Positions 43,223-52,574 of a stretch of DNA of 64,000 nucleotides are shown here, piece by piece. The stretch is from JAQVEB01 sp028698105 (lineage in GTDB: Bacteria > Bacteroidota > Bacteroidia > Bacteroidales > Dysgonomonadaceae). Every line of letters starts with the position of its first letter. The first letter of the stretch is position 1. The stretch lies in NCBI GenBank assembly GCA_964293155.1, contig CAXYYA010000008.1, positions 1-64,000 of the forward strand, in the 5' to 3' direction. A model generated the notes under the pieces. That model had not been told where the DNA came from, ran no database searches, and saw nothing but the letters and a program-made list of their open reading frames with translations. Made by a program: the position numbers and the translations under genes.

Positions 43223-44422
43223 TTATCGCGGAGGGCCACCTCCGGCTCTTCCGGACGGCCGTTTCGGCATAAACGGGCTGCTGTTACTGTTGTTATCCGC
43301 TGTATCCTTTGACGATGATGATGTTGCATTGCCTGAGCTTCCACTTAAAATCACGGTTTCTCCTTCTGAAAGCCCCGAAACGATTTCGGTGAGCGTACTC
43401 GATTGACTGCCTATTTGGATTTCTTTCGGCGTGGCCTGCACTCCGTTCAATACCCATACCCGGTTGTTTTTACTACCCTGACGTTCCATGTTGGGTTGAT
43501 TATCGGGCGTGAATGTGAGCGCTTCCGTAGGAATGGTTAACACTCCGTTCTTCTCGAGGGTGTATATGGACACGGTGGCCGTGAGTCCCGGTTTCAGCTT
43601 TAAATCGGGATTGGGAGCGTTGATCACAACCTGATACGTTACCACGTTATTGCTTGTGGTGGGTAACTGGCGGACTTCGGTTATTTCACCGTTAAAAATT
43701 TCATTCGGGTATGTGTCCACGGTAAAGGTAGCGCGCTGTCCTTGTTTTACGTTTCCTATATCGGCTTCGTCCACGTTGGCGATCACACGCATTTTAGTTA
43801 AGTCGTTGGCGATGGTGAAAAGCGTGGGTGTGGAGAAACTTGCAGCAACCGTTTGTCCTTCTTCTACCGCACGGCTCAGCACTACACCGTCGATGGGCGA
43901 GTAAATTTTAGCGTATCCGAGATTTGTGCTTGCGGTGTGGTAGTTGTTGCGGCTTACGTTGTAGTTGTTTTTTGCTGTCTGGTAGCTGTATTCCGCCGAT
44001 TCGAAATCGGAACTGCTGACCAGTTGCTTGCTGTACAGCGTTTTATATCGTTCGTAGTTCTTTTGCTGATAATCCAGTTGACTTTTAGCCGATGCCATTG
44101 AACTTTGCGCCGACGATAAGTTGGCTGCCAGTACCGTTTGATCGAGTTCGGCCAGTAACTGGCCTTTCGTAACCACGCTGTTGTAATCCACATAAATTTT
44201 CTCCACCCGTCCACTCACCTGAGTACCGACTGTTATTTCGGTAATCGGTTCCAACGTACCGGTACAGGTTACAAGGCTCGATATGTCCTGGCGGCTCACT
44301 TGCGCGGTAACCCATTCGTTTTTCACCTTTTTGTTACTTTTGCACGAAAATACCGTGATCGTTACGGCAATCATTAAGCCTAATCCCGCCAAAAGATAGA
44401 TGGTTGATTTTTTTGATTTCAT
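43223..44422 (-). CDS. MacA/HlyD-like periplasmic adaptor protein
   Basis: 399 residues. N-terminal membrane anchor (IYLLAGLGLMIAVTITVFSCK, possibly a lipobox at FSC), then lipoyl-type half-motif (GRVEKIYVDYNSVVTKGQLLAELDQ), an alpha-hairpin (SAQSSMASAKSQLDYQQKNYERYKTLY and further), the second lipoyl half (AKIYSPIDGVVLSRAVEEGQTVA), and the beta-barrel/membrane-proximal domain. The C-terminus (MPKRPSGRAGGGPPR) is low-complexity. It links the ABC permease to TolC. 95 bp separate it from the ATPase gene. Confidence 0.93.
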   Translation of the reverse strand: MKSKKSTIYLLAGLGLMIAVTITVFSCKSNKKVKNEWVTAQVSRQDISSLVTCTGTLEPITEITVGTQVSGRVEKIYVDYNSVVTKGQLLAELDQTVLAANLSSAQSSMASAKSQLDYQQKNYERYKTLYSKQLVSSSDFESAEYSYQTAKNNYNVSRNNYHTASTNLGYAKIYSPIDGVVLSRAVEEGQTVAASFSTPTLFTIANDLTKMRVIANVDEADIGNVKQGQRATFTVDTYPNEIFNGEITEVRQLPTTSNNVVTYQVVINAPNPDLKLKPGLTATVSIYTLEKNGVLTIPTEALTFTPDNQPNMERQGSKNNRVWVLNGVQATPKEIQIGSQSSTLTEIVSGLSEGETVILSGSSGNATSSSSKDTADNNSNSSPFMPKRPSGRAGGGPPR

Positions 44423-44439
44423 AATTTTTTTATTTGTGG

Positions 44440-44466
44440 TAGAGACGCACGGACCGTGCGTCTCTA
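44440..44466. repeat. REP-like palindrome between TolC and adaptor genes
   Basis: TAGAGACGCACGG, a central A, and CCGTGCGTCTCTA form a perfect 13-bp inverted repeat. It shares the TAGAGACG/CGTCTCTA arms with the RAYT-associated palindromes at 32553 and 32881. It lies between two genes of one likely operon, where it may stabilise or attenuate the transcript. Confidence 0.75.
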
Positions 44467-44476
44467 CACGCGGTTT

Positions 44477-45841
44477 TCAAATAATTCCCTGATAATAATC
44501 CAGTACTTTCCGGTTCATAAGCGCTGTGTATTTTGCCTGAAGTAATTGTTGTTGAGCGCTGACCAGCGTATTTTGTTCCGTTAGCAATTCGATGGTGTTT
44601 TTCAACCCGAGACGAAATTGCTCGTCCATAACATCGTAACTCGCCTGGCTGCTTTTCACTTTTTCTTCGGCGGCCAAATACTGTGCCTGCGAATTGAAAG
44701 CGTTCAGGTAAGCCGTTTCTATACTCGCATACAACTCCTTGCGGATGCTTAACTCGTTCAGTTTGGACGTTTCCACGCCGATTTGTGCTTTTTCAACCGC
44801 ACTTTTAGTCTCACGATTGGAGTAAATGGGAATACTCACCGAAAAACCGATGGTATTGTTCCAATTGTTTTTCAATTGTGTGGCAACATTATAATTGGTG
44901 TTGGTGTACATGCTTCCGCTTCCCGTGCCTGCTTGCAGGCTTATTTTGGGTAAATATCCGGCTTTGGCTTTCGAGATGTTCAATTCGGAGTATGCAGTGT
45001 TTAACTCGCCGCTTTTCACTTGCGGCATGATGCTCATAGCCGTCTGAAAAATGGAATTCTTATCGGGTAAGAGCGCCAGCACCTCTTCATCGCCGGGAAC
45101 GGCGAGCACAATGTTCATCGCTTCCAGCGAATCCAGTTCCAGTAATTGTTTGAGTTGCAACCTGTAATTATCGAGTGCAACCTGTGCGTTGGTCAGTTGG
45201 TATTTGTCCGATGCGAGTTGCGACTCCCATTGTGCTACATCGCTTTTAGCCACCGCGCCCACTTCCAGTTGCACTTTGTTGCTTTCCAATTGAGCAGCGC
45301 TCAACGCCACGGCATTTTCAAACGTTTTTAATGATTCGTTGGCATACAGAATTTGCAGATAGTTCTGTATGATGGCCAGTTTAATGTTGTTTTCACTCTC
45401 ACTGATATTGAGTTGCGCGATTTCGTCGTTTATATCGGCTTGTTTGATGTTGGTTAAGCGCACGCCTCCGTCGAATAACTGCCACGACGCGTTTATGCCG
45501 TAATTTCCCGACGCCGTTGTGGTTGATGAAACGGTACCCGTTGTTTCATTTCTCGCGAAAGGATAATTTCCGATATTCTGTCCGGCGGTTGCCGAAACGG
45601 TGGGAAACATGCTGGCGCGAGCCAGCTTGGTATCCACTTCTGCCGCGTTTTTGTTCGCTTCAGCGGTTTTTATCCTGATGTTGTTTCCCAGCGCGTAGTT
45701 GATGCACGTTTGCAAATCCCACGTCTGCGGTAGCGGACTGTTTTGTGAAAAGATTATTCCCGAGTGGAAAAACAGTCCCAGAATCAACGCGTATCTAAGC
45801 GTTGATTTGCGATGTATTGCGTTTTTTGTTGTTCTTTTCAT
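44477..45841 (-). CDS. TolC family outer-membrane efflux protein
   Basis: 454 residues from the ATG complementary to 45839-45841 (an upstream in-frame ATG at 45859 adds six residues). Signal peptide ends near FSQ. Two OEP repeats with long amphipathic helices are evident (TCINYALGNNIRIKTAEANKNAAEVDTKLARA; ALSAAQLESNKVQLEVGAVAKSDVAQ; YDVMDEQFRLGLKNTIELLTEQNTLVSAQQQLLQAKYTAL). It forms the outer-membrane exit duct of the pump. It is the first structural gene of the efflux unit, just after the regulator at 46003. Confidence 0.93.
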   Translation of the reverse strand: MKRTTKNAIHRKSTLRYALILGLFFHSGIIFSQNSPLPQTWDLQTCINYALGNNIRIKTAEANKNAAEVDTKLARASMFPTVSATAGQNIGNYPFARNETTGTVSSTTTASGNYGINASWQLFDGGVRLTNIKQADINDEIAQLNISESENNIKLAIIQNYLQILYANESLKTFENAVALSAAQLESNKVQLEVGAVAKSDVAQWESQLASDKYQLTNAQVALDNYRLQLKQLLELDSLEAMNIVLAVPGDEEVLALLPDKNSIFQTAMSIMPQVKSGELNTAYSELNISKAKAGYLPKISLQAGTGSGSMYTNTNYNVATQLKNNWNNTIGFSVSIPIYSNRETKSAVEKAQIGVETSKLNELSIRKELYASIETAYLNAFNSQAQYLAAEEKVKSSQASYDVMDEQFRLGLKNTIELLTEQNTLVSAQQQLLQAKYTALMNRKVLDYYQGII

Positions 45842-46002
45842 ACCGTAATTTTTTAACAAAGTTATCCGGTGACAACTTGTTGCACAAATGAAAAGGACAG
45901 AGGCCGGAGAAGTCTCGACGAAGGGGAATTTTATTTGTACGAATCAGGATGTCGGCGAATGGGTTTTCGCCGGCGGAAAGTTACTCAGAACGCAAAAAAG
46001 CT

Positions 46003-46710
46003 TCACTTGTCCAGCGAAGCCATAAAATTTTGTTTGTAGGTTTCCCCGATGGGAATTTCTTTGCCGTTTATCACCAAACGGTTCTTGTTTACGCTTTCGA
46101 TCTTGTTTTTTTGAACGATGTAGGAGCGGTGCACGCGGATAAAACGATCCGGAGGAAGGGCTTCTTCCATGCTTTTCATGCTCATGAGCGTTAGCACGGG
46201 TTTGGTATCGGTTTCGGTGTAAATTTTGATGTAGTCTTTTAAGCCCTCCACATAGAGCAACTCGTCGAACAGAATTTGGATCAGTTTATATTCCGATTTC
46301 ACAAAAATGCCCGTTTCTTTTTTCTCTTCGGCGTGTCCTTTCTTCTGCGTCATCTCAAACCAGTTGAGCGCTTTTTTTGCCGCCATCAGAAAATCGGAAT
46401 ACGAAATGGGTTTCAGCAGGTAGTCAATGGCGCTCACTTTGTAGCCGTCCAGCGCATATTCGCTGAAAGCGGTTGTGAATACAATGCGGGTGTGGTTATC
46501 CACAATGCGCGAAAACTCCATGCCGTTCACATCGGGCATTTGAATGTCGAGGAAGATAACGTCAATGGTTTCGGTTTCGAGGTTTTTCATTGCCGATACG
46601 GCGCTTGAGTATTTTCCCGTGAGGTTCAGGAACGGTGTTTTGTTCACGTACGATTCCAGCAGGCTCAGCGCAAGAGGCTCATCGTCAACTATCCAGCAAG
46701 AAAGTATCAT
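46003..46710 (-). CDS. Second LytTR-family response regulator
   Basis: 235 residues from the ATG complementary to 46708-46710 (an upstream in-frame ATG at 46734 adds eight). The receiver has CWIVDDEPLALSLLE, DVIFLDIQMPDVNGME and IDYLLKPISYSDF. The LytTR domain ends in GKEIPIGETYKQNFMASLDK. It is a paralogue of the regulator at 39278; the DNA-binding part is nearly identical at the base level while the receiver is diverged. It overlaps its kinase gene by about 26 bp. Confidence 0.94.
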   Translation of the reverse strand: MILSCWIVDDEPLALSLLESYVNKTPFLNLTGKYSSAVSAMKNLETETIDVIFLDIQMPDVNGMEFSRIVDNHTRIVFTTAFSEYALDGYKVSAIDYLLKPISYSDFLMAAKKALNWFEMTQKKGHAEEKKETGIFVKSEYKLIQILFDELLYVEGLKDYIKIYTETDTKPVLTLMSMKSMEEALPPDRFIRVHRSYIVQKNKIESVNKNRLVINGKEIPIGETYKQNFMASLDK

Positions 46711-47779
46711 GTCCGTTTGCTTTATGTGTATCAATGATCAATGTGGTGGAATACCGGTCTTTGATTAATTGTTTATCCCAAACGTAACCGTTTGGATAGA
46801 GCATATCCAACCGTTTTTGTACCTGTTGCATACCGATTCCCTTTCCGCTTTTATCCGATTCGGTTTTTGGAAAATAACTGTTTTCGCACATGAAATTGAT
46901 CACCCCTTCAGGGTTTTCGGTTAGTTTTACGTCAATAAACGAAGGTTTATCGCCGCTTATGCCATGTTTGAAGGCGTTTTCGATGAGCGAAATAAAGATC
47001 AGCGGGGCGACTTTGGTGTCGCTCGCGGGGATCACGTCGAATTGCGTGGTGAGGTTTATGTTGTCGGCCAAGCGGATACGCATTAAGTCAATGTAATTCC
47101 TGATAAAATCAATTTCCTGCAACAGAGGTACAAACCGTTGGTTGTTATCGTAAAGGATGTGACGGAGCAGTTTGCTTAAATCGTGCACGGCCTGCTGCGC
47201 TTTGCCCGGATTAAAATCGATCAGCGCGTAAATGTTGTTCAACGTATTGAGCAGGAAATGCGGGTTTACCTGGTTCTTCAGGTTTTGAAGCTCGGCTTCG
47301 GTTTTCGCTTTTTCCAGTTCTTTGCGTTCCCCTTCAACCTGCATCCAGCGGCCGCTCATTTTCATGGCAACACTCAATCCGGCTACTGTAATCAGTGAGA
47401 ATGTGTCTCGTAAAATAAACGGAAGTGCCGGAGGCCTTCGTCTTCTGCGCGGCGGACGACTATCGAGATTCAGCGAGGAGATAAATTCATAAGAAAGGTG
47501 CATCAATACTGCCGCGCCTACTACCAACACCAGGTTTATAATGATAAATTCCTTTAGTTTATGGTTGAAAAGATATTTTTCAATGAGGTAGAGGTAATTC
47601 ACATAAAAAATGAATACCACAAAGAGCATGCTTGGAGCCGATTTCCAGAAAATACTCCAGTTAAAGCCGTCGCCCCTGTTCGAGAAGAAGAGCGACGGAA
47701 TGGCAAGCACAATAAACCACACCAATATGTGAATATACACATTGTCAATATAGCTTTTTGTTTTCGTTGTCTTTACCAT
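46685..47779 (-). CDS. Second LytS/YehU-type sensor histidine kinase
   Basis: 364 residues, paralogous to the kinase at 39990. Four N-terminal helices (HILVWFIVLAIPSLFF, MLFVVFIFYVNYLYL, IINLVLVVGAAVLMHL, FSLITVAGLSVAM), a basic/proline-rich loop (RPPRRRRRPPALP) before the fourth helix, then LKNQVNPHFLLNTLNNIYAL with phospho-His, FISLIENAFKHGI and GKGIGMQQVQKRL. It starts 55 bp before the outer-membrane protein gene stop. A -7 box (47787-47794) lies in that gap, so it likely begins its own transcript. Confidence 0.93.
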   Translation of the reverse strand: MVKTTKTKSYIDNVYIHILVWFIVLAIPSLFFSNRGDGFNWSIFWKSAPSMLFVVFIFYVNYLYLIEKYLFNHKLKEFIIINLVLVVGAAVLMHLSYEFISSLNLDSRPPRRRRRPPALPFILRDTFSLITVAGLSVAMKMSGRWMQVEGERKELEKAKTEAELQNLKNQVNPHFLLNTLNNIYALIDFNPGKAQQAVHDLSKLLRHILYDNNQRFVPLLQEIDFIRNYIDLMRIRLADNINLTTQFDVIPASDTKVAPLIFISLIENAFKHGISGDKPSFIDVKLTENPEGVINFMCENSYFPKTESDKSGKGIGMQQVQKRLDMLYPNGYVWDKQLIKDRYSTTLIIDTHKANGHDTFLLDS

Positions 47780-47786
47780 GTGTTCA

Positions 47787-47794
47787 CAAAGATA
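47787..47794 (-). promoter_or_regulatory. -7 box upstream of the second histidine kinase
   Basis: The minus strand reads TATCTTTG, 8 bp upstream of the start codon. A start site here would give a very short or leaderless 5' end. No clear -33 partner was seen. Confidence 0.4.
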
Positions 47795-47833
47795 AGTATA
47801 AATTGGTAATCTTCATTAAATTACGTCTGTTTT

Positions 47834-50647
47834 TTAGAAAGTGGGATCGGAGGGGCCTCTTCCGCCGGGGCCGCCGTGACCAGGGCCATGTCCGAATCCG
47901 CGTTCAGGCATCATATCTTGCTGTGTGGCTCCGCCTTTGAAGATATTAAAGCGATATACGAAGTGGAACATGAAATAGCTGGTGAGCGTGTTTGTTTCCG
48001 TATCGCGGATGTAGTTGGCGGTAACAGCTCTGCTGATGTTGCTGCGTTGTTGCAGAATATCGTATATTTTAAAACGGATGGTTCCGTTTTTCTGTTTGAA
48101 GAGTTGTTTTTGAATGGATGCGTTCCACAGCCACTCGTTTTGTTTAAATCCGTCGGCGTAACCCGAGTTGGTAGAGTAATTGATATCGCTTTCGATGGAA
48201 AAGTTGTACGGCAGATAAATGGTAGTGTTGGCACTCGATCCGTAATTGAAATAATTCTGATCCTGCTGTCCTTCCAAACTATTTTTCACGCCGTTGTAAT
48301 TTACGTTCCCGCGAACGCTGAAGTCGAATACATCGGAACGGTAATTCAATCCAAGCACCTGTCCAAGGTTGGTTCGCTGGCTCAGGTTCGGTTCGTTGTT
48401 TGAGAACCCGTTCGCGTGATTGTAGCTGGCAAACGACATGGAGAATACGGAAAATTTGATGTTTTTCAGCGGAACGTTCATCATGAGCCGCCCGTTGGCG
48501 TTCCAGTTCCCGCCCACGTTTTTAAACGTGGTTTCTTTTTTTCCGGTGGTGCGGTCGGTAACGGTTGACGAAACAATGTCGTTGGTCATGTAGCCCGCGC
48601 GGCTGAAAAATGCAAATGAACTGTTCTTTTCGGGGTTGAAATTCATGAAACGAATATCTATCCGGTGTTCGAAGGACGGTTTCAAATCGGGATTACCGTA
48701 GGTAATATTCAGCGGGTCAGATACGTCCACCACGGGCGAAAGCTGCGTAACCGAAGGTTGGTCGGTATCGCCGAAATAGCGAAAGCGCAGGTTTTTCTGG
48801 CGGCTCCATTTGTAATTGAACTGCGCCATAGGCGAAAAGTTCCACACGTGCTGCGACAGGTCGTTGATCATCGTCTGCCCGATGAACGTCTTGCTGCGCG
48901 AACTGGAAGGCTGCGCGCTAAAACCGAACATGTAATCGTAAACGCCGCGGTCGGCACGGAAATTCACTTCCATCTCCTGATTAACGAAGTTATTTTGCAG
49001 CCGTTTGCTGTAAAGTGAATCCAGAACGGTGTAATTGCCTGCGGCATCTTTTGAACGGGTGTCTTTGTCCGATTCCGAAAAGTTTTGCCGGTAGTTGTAG
49101 GCCATTTGAATAAAATTGTTATTCCCAAGCGGTTCTACATACGAAACGTAGCCGCGCCAGTTTTTGCCCGAGTTGGTATTGGTAAACTGTTGATCAATGA
49201 TGTCGTCGGGGCGCGAACCGTTGTAAAACGTATTGGACAGGTTTGTCCCCGAATTCTCGGAGTTATCCAATCCGCCACGGAACTGAAAACTCAACACCCT
49301 TCCCTTTTTACCCAGCGTGCGGCTCACATCCAATCGTGCGCCCATGTTCTTGCCGTTTCCTTCGGAACGGTATCTCGAATCACCGTAATTGATGGTATCA
49401 TTCGTCTCGCGGGTAGTGATAAAATCGCCGGTTTCGCTTCGGCGGTTGTTGTAAACACCGGCGTCCGGCTCAAAAATGATGCGCGTGAGCGTATCGGGCT
49501 TCCATTCCATGCGTAAACTCATGTTGAAGTTCTGGCTGTAATTGTTGGACGCATTATTTTCTTTTTCGTACGTGTTTCCGCTGCTCAAAAAGTTTTGCGT
49601 GTAAACCTTCGAGGTAACGTTGTTATCGGTCAGTCCGTAGCGGATGTTGCCGCCCAGTTTCAGTTTTTCGCTGAACTGCTTGCTGAAGTTAAACCCTGCG
49701 TTCGCGGCTTTGGTGATACCGTTATTGTTGCCGAACATGCCTGGCCCGCGTCCTCCGCGTCCGCCCATGCCGCTGAACATGCTCGATGCCAAGTCGGAAA
49801 ATCCGGCGTTGTTGGTGTTGTTCAGCCCGCCGATAAAGGTAAACTGGTCTTTATTTCTCATAAAATTTACCATGGCGTTTCCTTCGTAACGTTGCTTGCT
49901 GCCGTAACCAACGAAAGCATTGCCGAACAATCCTTCTTTCATGCCGGGTTTCACATCGAGGTTGATCACGGTTTCTTCTTCTCCGTCGTCAAAACCGGTC
50001 ATCATAGACATATCGGTTCTGCGGTCTAAAACCTGCACTTTGTTGACCATTTTTGCCGGCAGGTTTTTCGACGCTACCTTCGGGTCGCTGCTGAAAAACT
50101 CTTCGCCATCAACCATAATCTTCTTTACTTCGCGCCCGTTCACGGTAATCTTGCCTTGGTTGTCTATCTCCACACCGGGCATTTTCTTGAGCAGATCCTC
50201 TACCACCGCGCTTTCGGTCACTTTGTAGGAATCGGCATTGAACTCCAGCGTGTCGCCTTTCACGGTAATTTCGGCGGCTTTGGCCGTAACCACGGCTTCC
50301 GACAGCAGCACGTCATCGGTTTTCATTTGTATCGTTCCGAGTTGAACGGAAGGAGTGTTGTTGGTCACGTTCACGTTTTTAAACACATCGGCGTAGCCGA
50401 TATAGGAGATTTGAACGATATAAGAACCGTTTCTCACGGGAATGGAAAAAGAGCCGTCGTTCTCGGAGGCTTTTCCCGTAACCATCGTGCTGTCGCGTTG
50501 CTGCAACACTTTGATGTTCGCATGCGGAATGGCGTGATTTGCTTCATCAACCAACTTTCCGTTGATGGTGCCGCTACCCGATGATTGTGCCGACAACGAA
50601 AAGACAAATGCCAGCAGTGAGGTTATGAGGATGGTAATCTTTTTCAT
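47834..50647 (-). CDS. Outer-membrane beta-barrel protein with CarboxypepD-like N-terminal domain
   Basis: 937 residues from the ATG complementary to 50645-50647, with a signal peptide (MKKITILITSLLAFVFSLSAQ). Residues about 25-115 are a carboxypeptidase-regulatory-like Ig domain (GTINGKLVDEANHAIPHANI). Residues 120-230 form a TonB-receptor plug (VEDLLKKMPGVEIDNQ, KIMVDGEEFF). The rest is a large barrel of the OMP_b-brl_3 type. The barrel has Gly/Arg/Met-rich loops (GMGGRGGRGPGMFG) and a Gly/His/Pro-rich tail (PERGFGHGPGHGGPGGRGP) after the last strand. The role is unknown. Its position next to a two-component pair and an efflux operon may indicate a shared envelope-stress response. Confidence 0.9.
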   Translation of the reverse strand: MKKITILITSLLAFVFSLSAQSSGSGTINGKLVDEANHAIPHANIKVLQQRDSTMVTGKASENDGSFSIPVRNGSYIVQISYIGYADVFKNVNVTNNTPSVQLGTIQMKTDDVLLSEAVVTAKAAEITVKGDTLEFNADSYKVTESAVVEDLLKKMPGVEIDNQGKITVNGREVKKIMVDGEEFFSSDPKVASKNLPAKMVNKVQVLDRRTDMSMMTGFDDGEEETVINLDVKPGMKEGLFGNAFVGYGSKQRYEGNAMVNFMRNKDQFTFIGGLNNTNNAGFSDLASSMFSGMGGRGGRGPGMFGNNNGITKAANAGFNFSKQFSEKLKLGGNIRYGLTDNNVTSKVYTQNFLSSGNTYEKENNASNNYSQNFNMSLRMEWKPDTLTRIIFEPDAGVYNNRRSETGDFITTRETNDTINYGDSRYRSEGNGKNMGARLDVSRTLGKKGRVLSFQFRGGLDNSENSGTNLSNTFYNGSRPDDIIDQQFTNTNSGKNWRGYVSYVEPLGNNNFIQMAYNYRQNFSESDKDTRSKDAAGNYTVLDSLYSKRLQNNFVNQEMEVNFRADRGVYDYMFGFSAQPSSSRSKTFIGQTMINDLSQHVWNFSPMAQFNYKWSRQKNLRFRYFGDTDQPSVTQLSPVVDVSDPLNITYGNPDLKPSFEHRIDIRFMNFNPEKNSSFAFFSRAGYMTNDIVSSTVTDRTTGKKETTFKNVGGNWNANGRLMMNVPLKNIKFSVFSMSFASYNHANGFSNNEPNLSQRTNLGQVLGLNYRSDVFDFSVRGNVNYNGVKNSLEGQQDQNYFNYGSSANTTIYLPYNFSIESDINYSTNSGYADGFKQNEWLWNASIQKQLFKQKNGTIRFKIYDILQQRSNISRAVTANYIRDTETNTLTSYFMFHFVYRFNIFKGGATQQDMMPERGFGHGPGHGGPGGRGPSDPTF

Positions 50648-50825
50648 ACGCTTCAGATGAGCAAAAAATGAGTTTATTTTGTTCACCAAAATTAGGATTT
50701 AAGGCACATTCCGGCAAACAAAATAGACTAAGCCTCTGTATTTATCGACGAACGGGAGTTTTTCTTTGACGGAAGCGGATTTGAGAAAAGCCGTGTGCTT
50801 GTTCGCTTGAAAGGTTCACTGCGGC

Positions 50826-51338
50826 TTACCGTTGCACGAACGTGCTCACTTTTCCGTCTTTGGGTGCGAGCATGGTTATACGGAACCCTTTCTTTTGCAG
50901 CAATTCGATAAGCGGAGTGGGAGGGAATGAAGCGATAAATTCCATGCATTCTCCCGGCAGGAGTTTGTTTGCTTCATGCAAAACGATGTCCTTCGGGTGT
51001 TCCCCTTTTTCGATAAGCGGCCGCACATCCAGCGTGTACGTTACGGGTGCATCGGGTGCGCTTCGCGCAACAGGGATACGGCTGATGTCGCTCTCGGGGC
51101 AAAAATCGTCCTCCAGCGAAGGGAGTCCCGCCTGCTTGCGCAACGCGTTCACCATGTCCACCACGTTCACGTTGCCCACTTTCGCCGCCTGCTGCAACGA
51201 AGTTGCCTTTGCTACGGTTTTTTTTAACACGGGATTTCTTAGCGCCGCAAAGGTAGGTGAATACCTTATCAGCATTTCTTCCAGTTGAGGATAATGCTTC
51301 AACAATTCGGAAACTTTGGTATCGGGAGTGATCTGCAT
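50826..51338 (-). CDS. DUF1858/DUF2249 domain protein
   Basis: 170 residues. Residues 1-70 match DUF1858 (ITPDTKVSELLKHYPQLEEMLIRYSPTFAALRNP), a helical domain seen in hybrid-cluster and nitrosative-stress proteins. Residues 95-170 match DUF2249 (YTLDVRPLIEKGEHPKDIVL, PGECMEFIASFPPTPLIELLQKKGF). The enzymatic activity is not known. Last gene of a three-gene unit with DUF438 and cupin genes; the gap to DUF438 is 3 bp. Confidence 0.88.
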   Translation of the reverse strand: MQITPDTKVSELLKHYPQLEEMLIRYSPTFAALRNPVLKKTVAKATSLQQAAKVGNVNVVDMVNALRKQAGLPSLEDDFCPESDISRIPVARSAPDAPVTYTLDVRPLIEKGEHPKDIVLHEANKLLPGECMEFIASFPPTPLIELLQKKGFRITMLAPKDGKVSTFVQR

Positions 51339-51341
51339 CGG

Positions 51342-52574
51342 TTATTTCTTTTCATACGACAGCAACCGCTGATCGCCTTCCAGCTTGCGCATCTGCGTAA
51401 TGTCCTGCGTGACTTCCACTACGCCCAGATATTCGCCTTCGGCGCCGCGCACGGCGGAATATTCGATGTAAATGAACCGGCCCATGAAATTCGACATCCA
51501 GAATACGGCTTTATTCTCTTTTCCGCTCTTGAAATCCGTGAGGATTTGCTCCACAACATGCACGCTTCCGGGCGGATGGCACATGCGCACGTCGCGGCCG
51601 ATGATGGATCGGTTGCGTTCGAAAACCCGGTTGGGGCTGTGCGAGAAGAACCGTACTTTATCGTTTTTATCCACAAACGTAATGTCAATGGGCAGATGCA
51701 GGAACAGTGCCTCCAGTTCGTCCAAATTGAATGCCCCCGATGACAACCGGATGGCGTCGGCAGCCACATATTCCTGTTTTTCCACTTTCACTCCCACGGG
51801 TTTCCACTCGTCTTCGGGATCGTAAAGACAGTAGCCGAATTCGGGCGTTTCTTCATATACTTTGTACCACTCTTCTTCCGTGAGCGTGTCCATCGCCATC
51901 GGGAAAAGAATTTCTTCTTCCTTCATGATCATGCCGTCCAGCATTTCCACTGCCGGCGCCACAACCAGTTGAATCACGGAACGCAGTTCTTCGGCTGTTT
52001 TTACCGATGAGAGCGCCTCGGTTGAATTTTTCAGCAACTCGCGGATTTCATCGTGTTTGCCCCACATCACTTTGGGAGGCCCTGTGATGAGGTGTTTCTC
52101 CAGAAACGGAAAAACCAGGTATTCCTTGCGTTTGTAATGCTTGTCCACATCCCACAGGTTGTTGAGAATGGTGCGCAGTTGAAGGACGAAACCAGGCAGT
52201 TTGCCGTCTTCCAGCGCCGCCGCCTGGCGGAACAGTTCCGTTGCCTTGTTCACCTCAGCCTGCAAGGCGATGTTTTCTTTTTTGAACGTATCCACCGGAT
52301 GCCCGGCCGGAATAGGTTTTGCGCCGTGTAAATCGATGCTGCCGTCGAGAACGGCGGTATGCAGGTCGCAAAAATCCAGAATTTCCGTTTCGGTAAGCGC
52401 GTTTGTGTTGATGAGTTCCTGTTCCACTTCCACCACTTCGTTGTAGGGAATGTTGCGCAGCGCTTCAATCAGTTGCTTGCGCAGCACTTCGGGATTGTCT
52501 CCTTCATGCAGCCGGAGGAGAAGATGACGCAGCAGTTCTTTTCGCTGCGATGAATTGTTGATTAGTTCGCTCAT
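51342..52574 (-). CDS. DUF438 protein with hemerythrin-like and PAS domains
   Basis: 410 residues. N-terminal DUF438 helical region (about 1-80), a hemerythrin-like four-helix domain with metal-ligand candidates (HKxxH-like DKHYKRKEYLVFPFLEKH, WGKHDEIREL, MIMKEEEILFPMAM), and a C-terminal PAS domain (about 285-400: LPIDITFVDKNDKVRFFSHSPNRVF, GRFIYIEYSAVRGAEGEYLGVVEVTQDI). Hemerythrin domains bind O2 or NO at a di-iron site. The family recurs in NO- and anaerobiosis-linked regulons. It follows the cupin gene on the same strand. Confidence 0.9.
   Translation of the reverse strand: MSELINNSSQRKELLRHLLLRLHEGDNPEVLRKQLIEALRNIPYNEVVEVEQELINTNALTETEILDFCDLHTAVLDGSIDLHGAKPIPAGHPVDTFKKENIALQAEVNKATELFRQAAALEDGKLPGFVLQLRTILNNLWDVDKHYKRKEYLVFPFLEKHLITGPPKVMWGKHDEIRELLKNSTEALSSVKTAEELRSVIQLVVAPAVEMLDGMIMKEEEILFPMAMDTLTEEEWYKVYEETPEFGYCLYDPEDEWKPVGVKVEKQEYVAADAIRLSSGAFNLDELEALFLHLPIDITFVDKNDKVRFFSHSPNRVFERNRSIIGRDVRMCHPPGSVHVVEQILTDFKSGKENKAVFWMSNFMGRFIYIEYSAVRGAEGEYLGVVEVTQDITQMRKLEGDQRLLSYEKK

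Noticed and set aside
45950..45975. Terminator after the second LytTR gene
   Set aside because: CGGCGAA/TTCGCCG forms a 7-bp stem, but no T-run follows on the transcribed strand, so support is too weak to list.
50728..50825. Possible gene between the outer-membrane protein and DUF1858 genes
   Set aside because: The frame runs into the DUF1858/DUF2249 coding region in the wrong phase and shows no domain; the gap appears non-coding.
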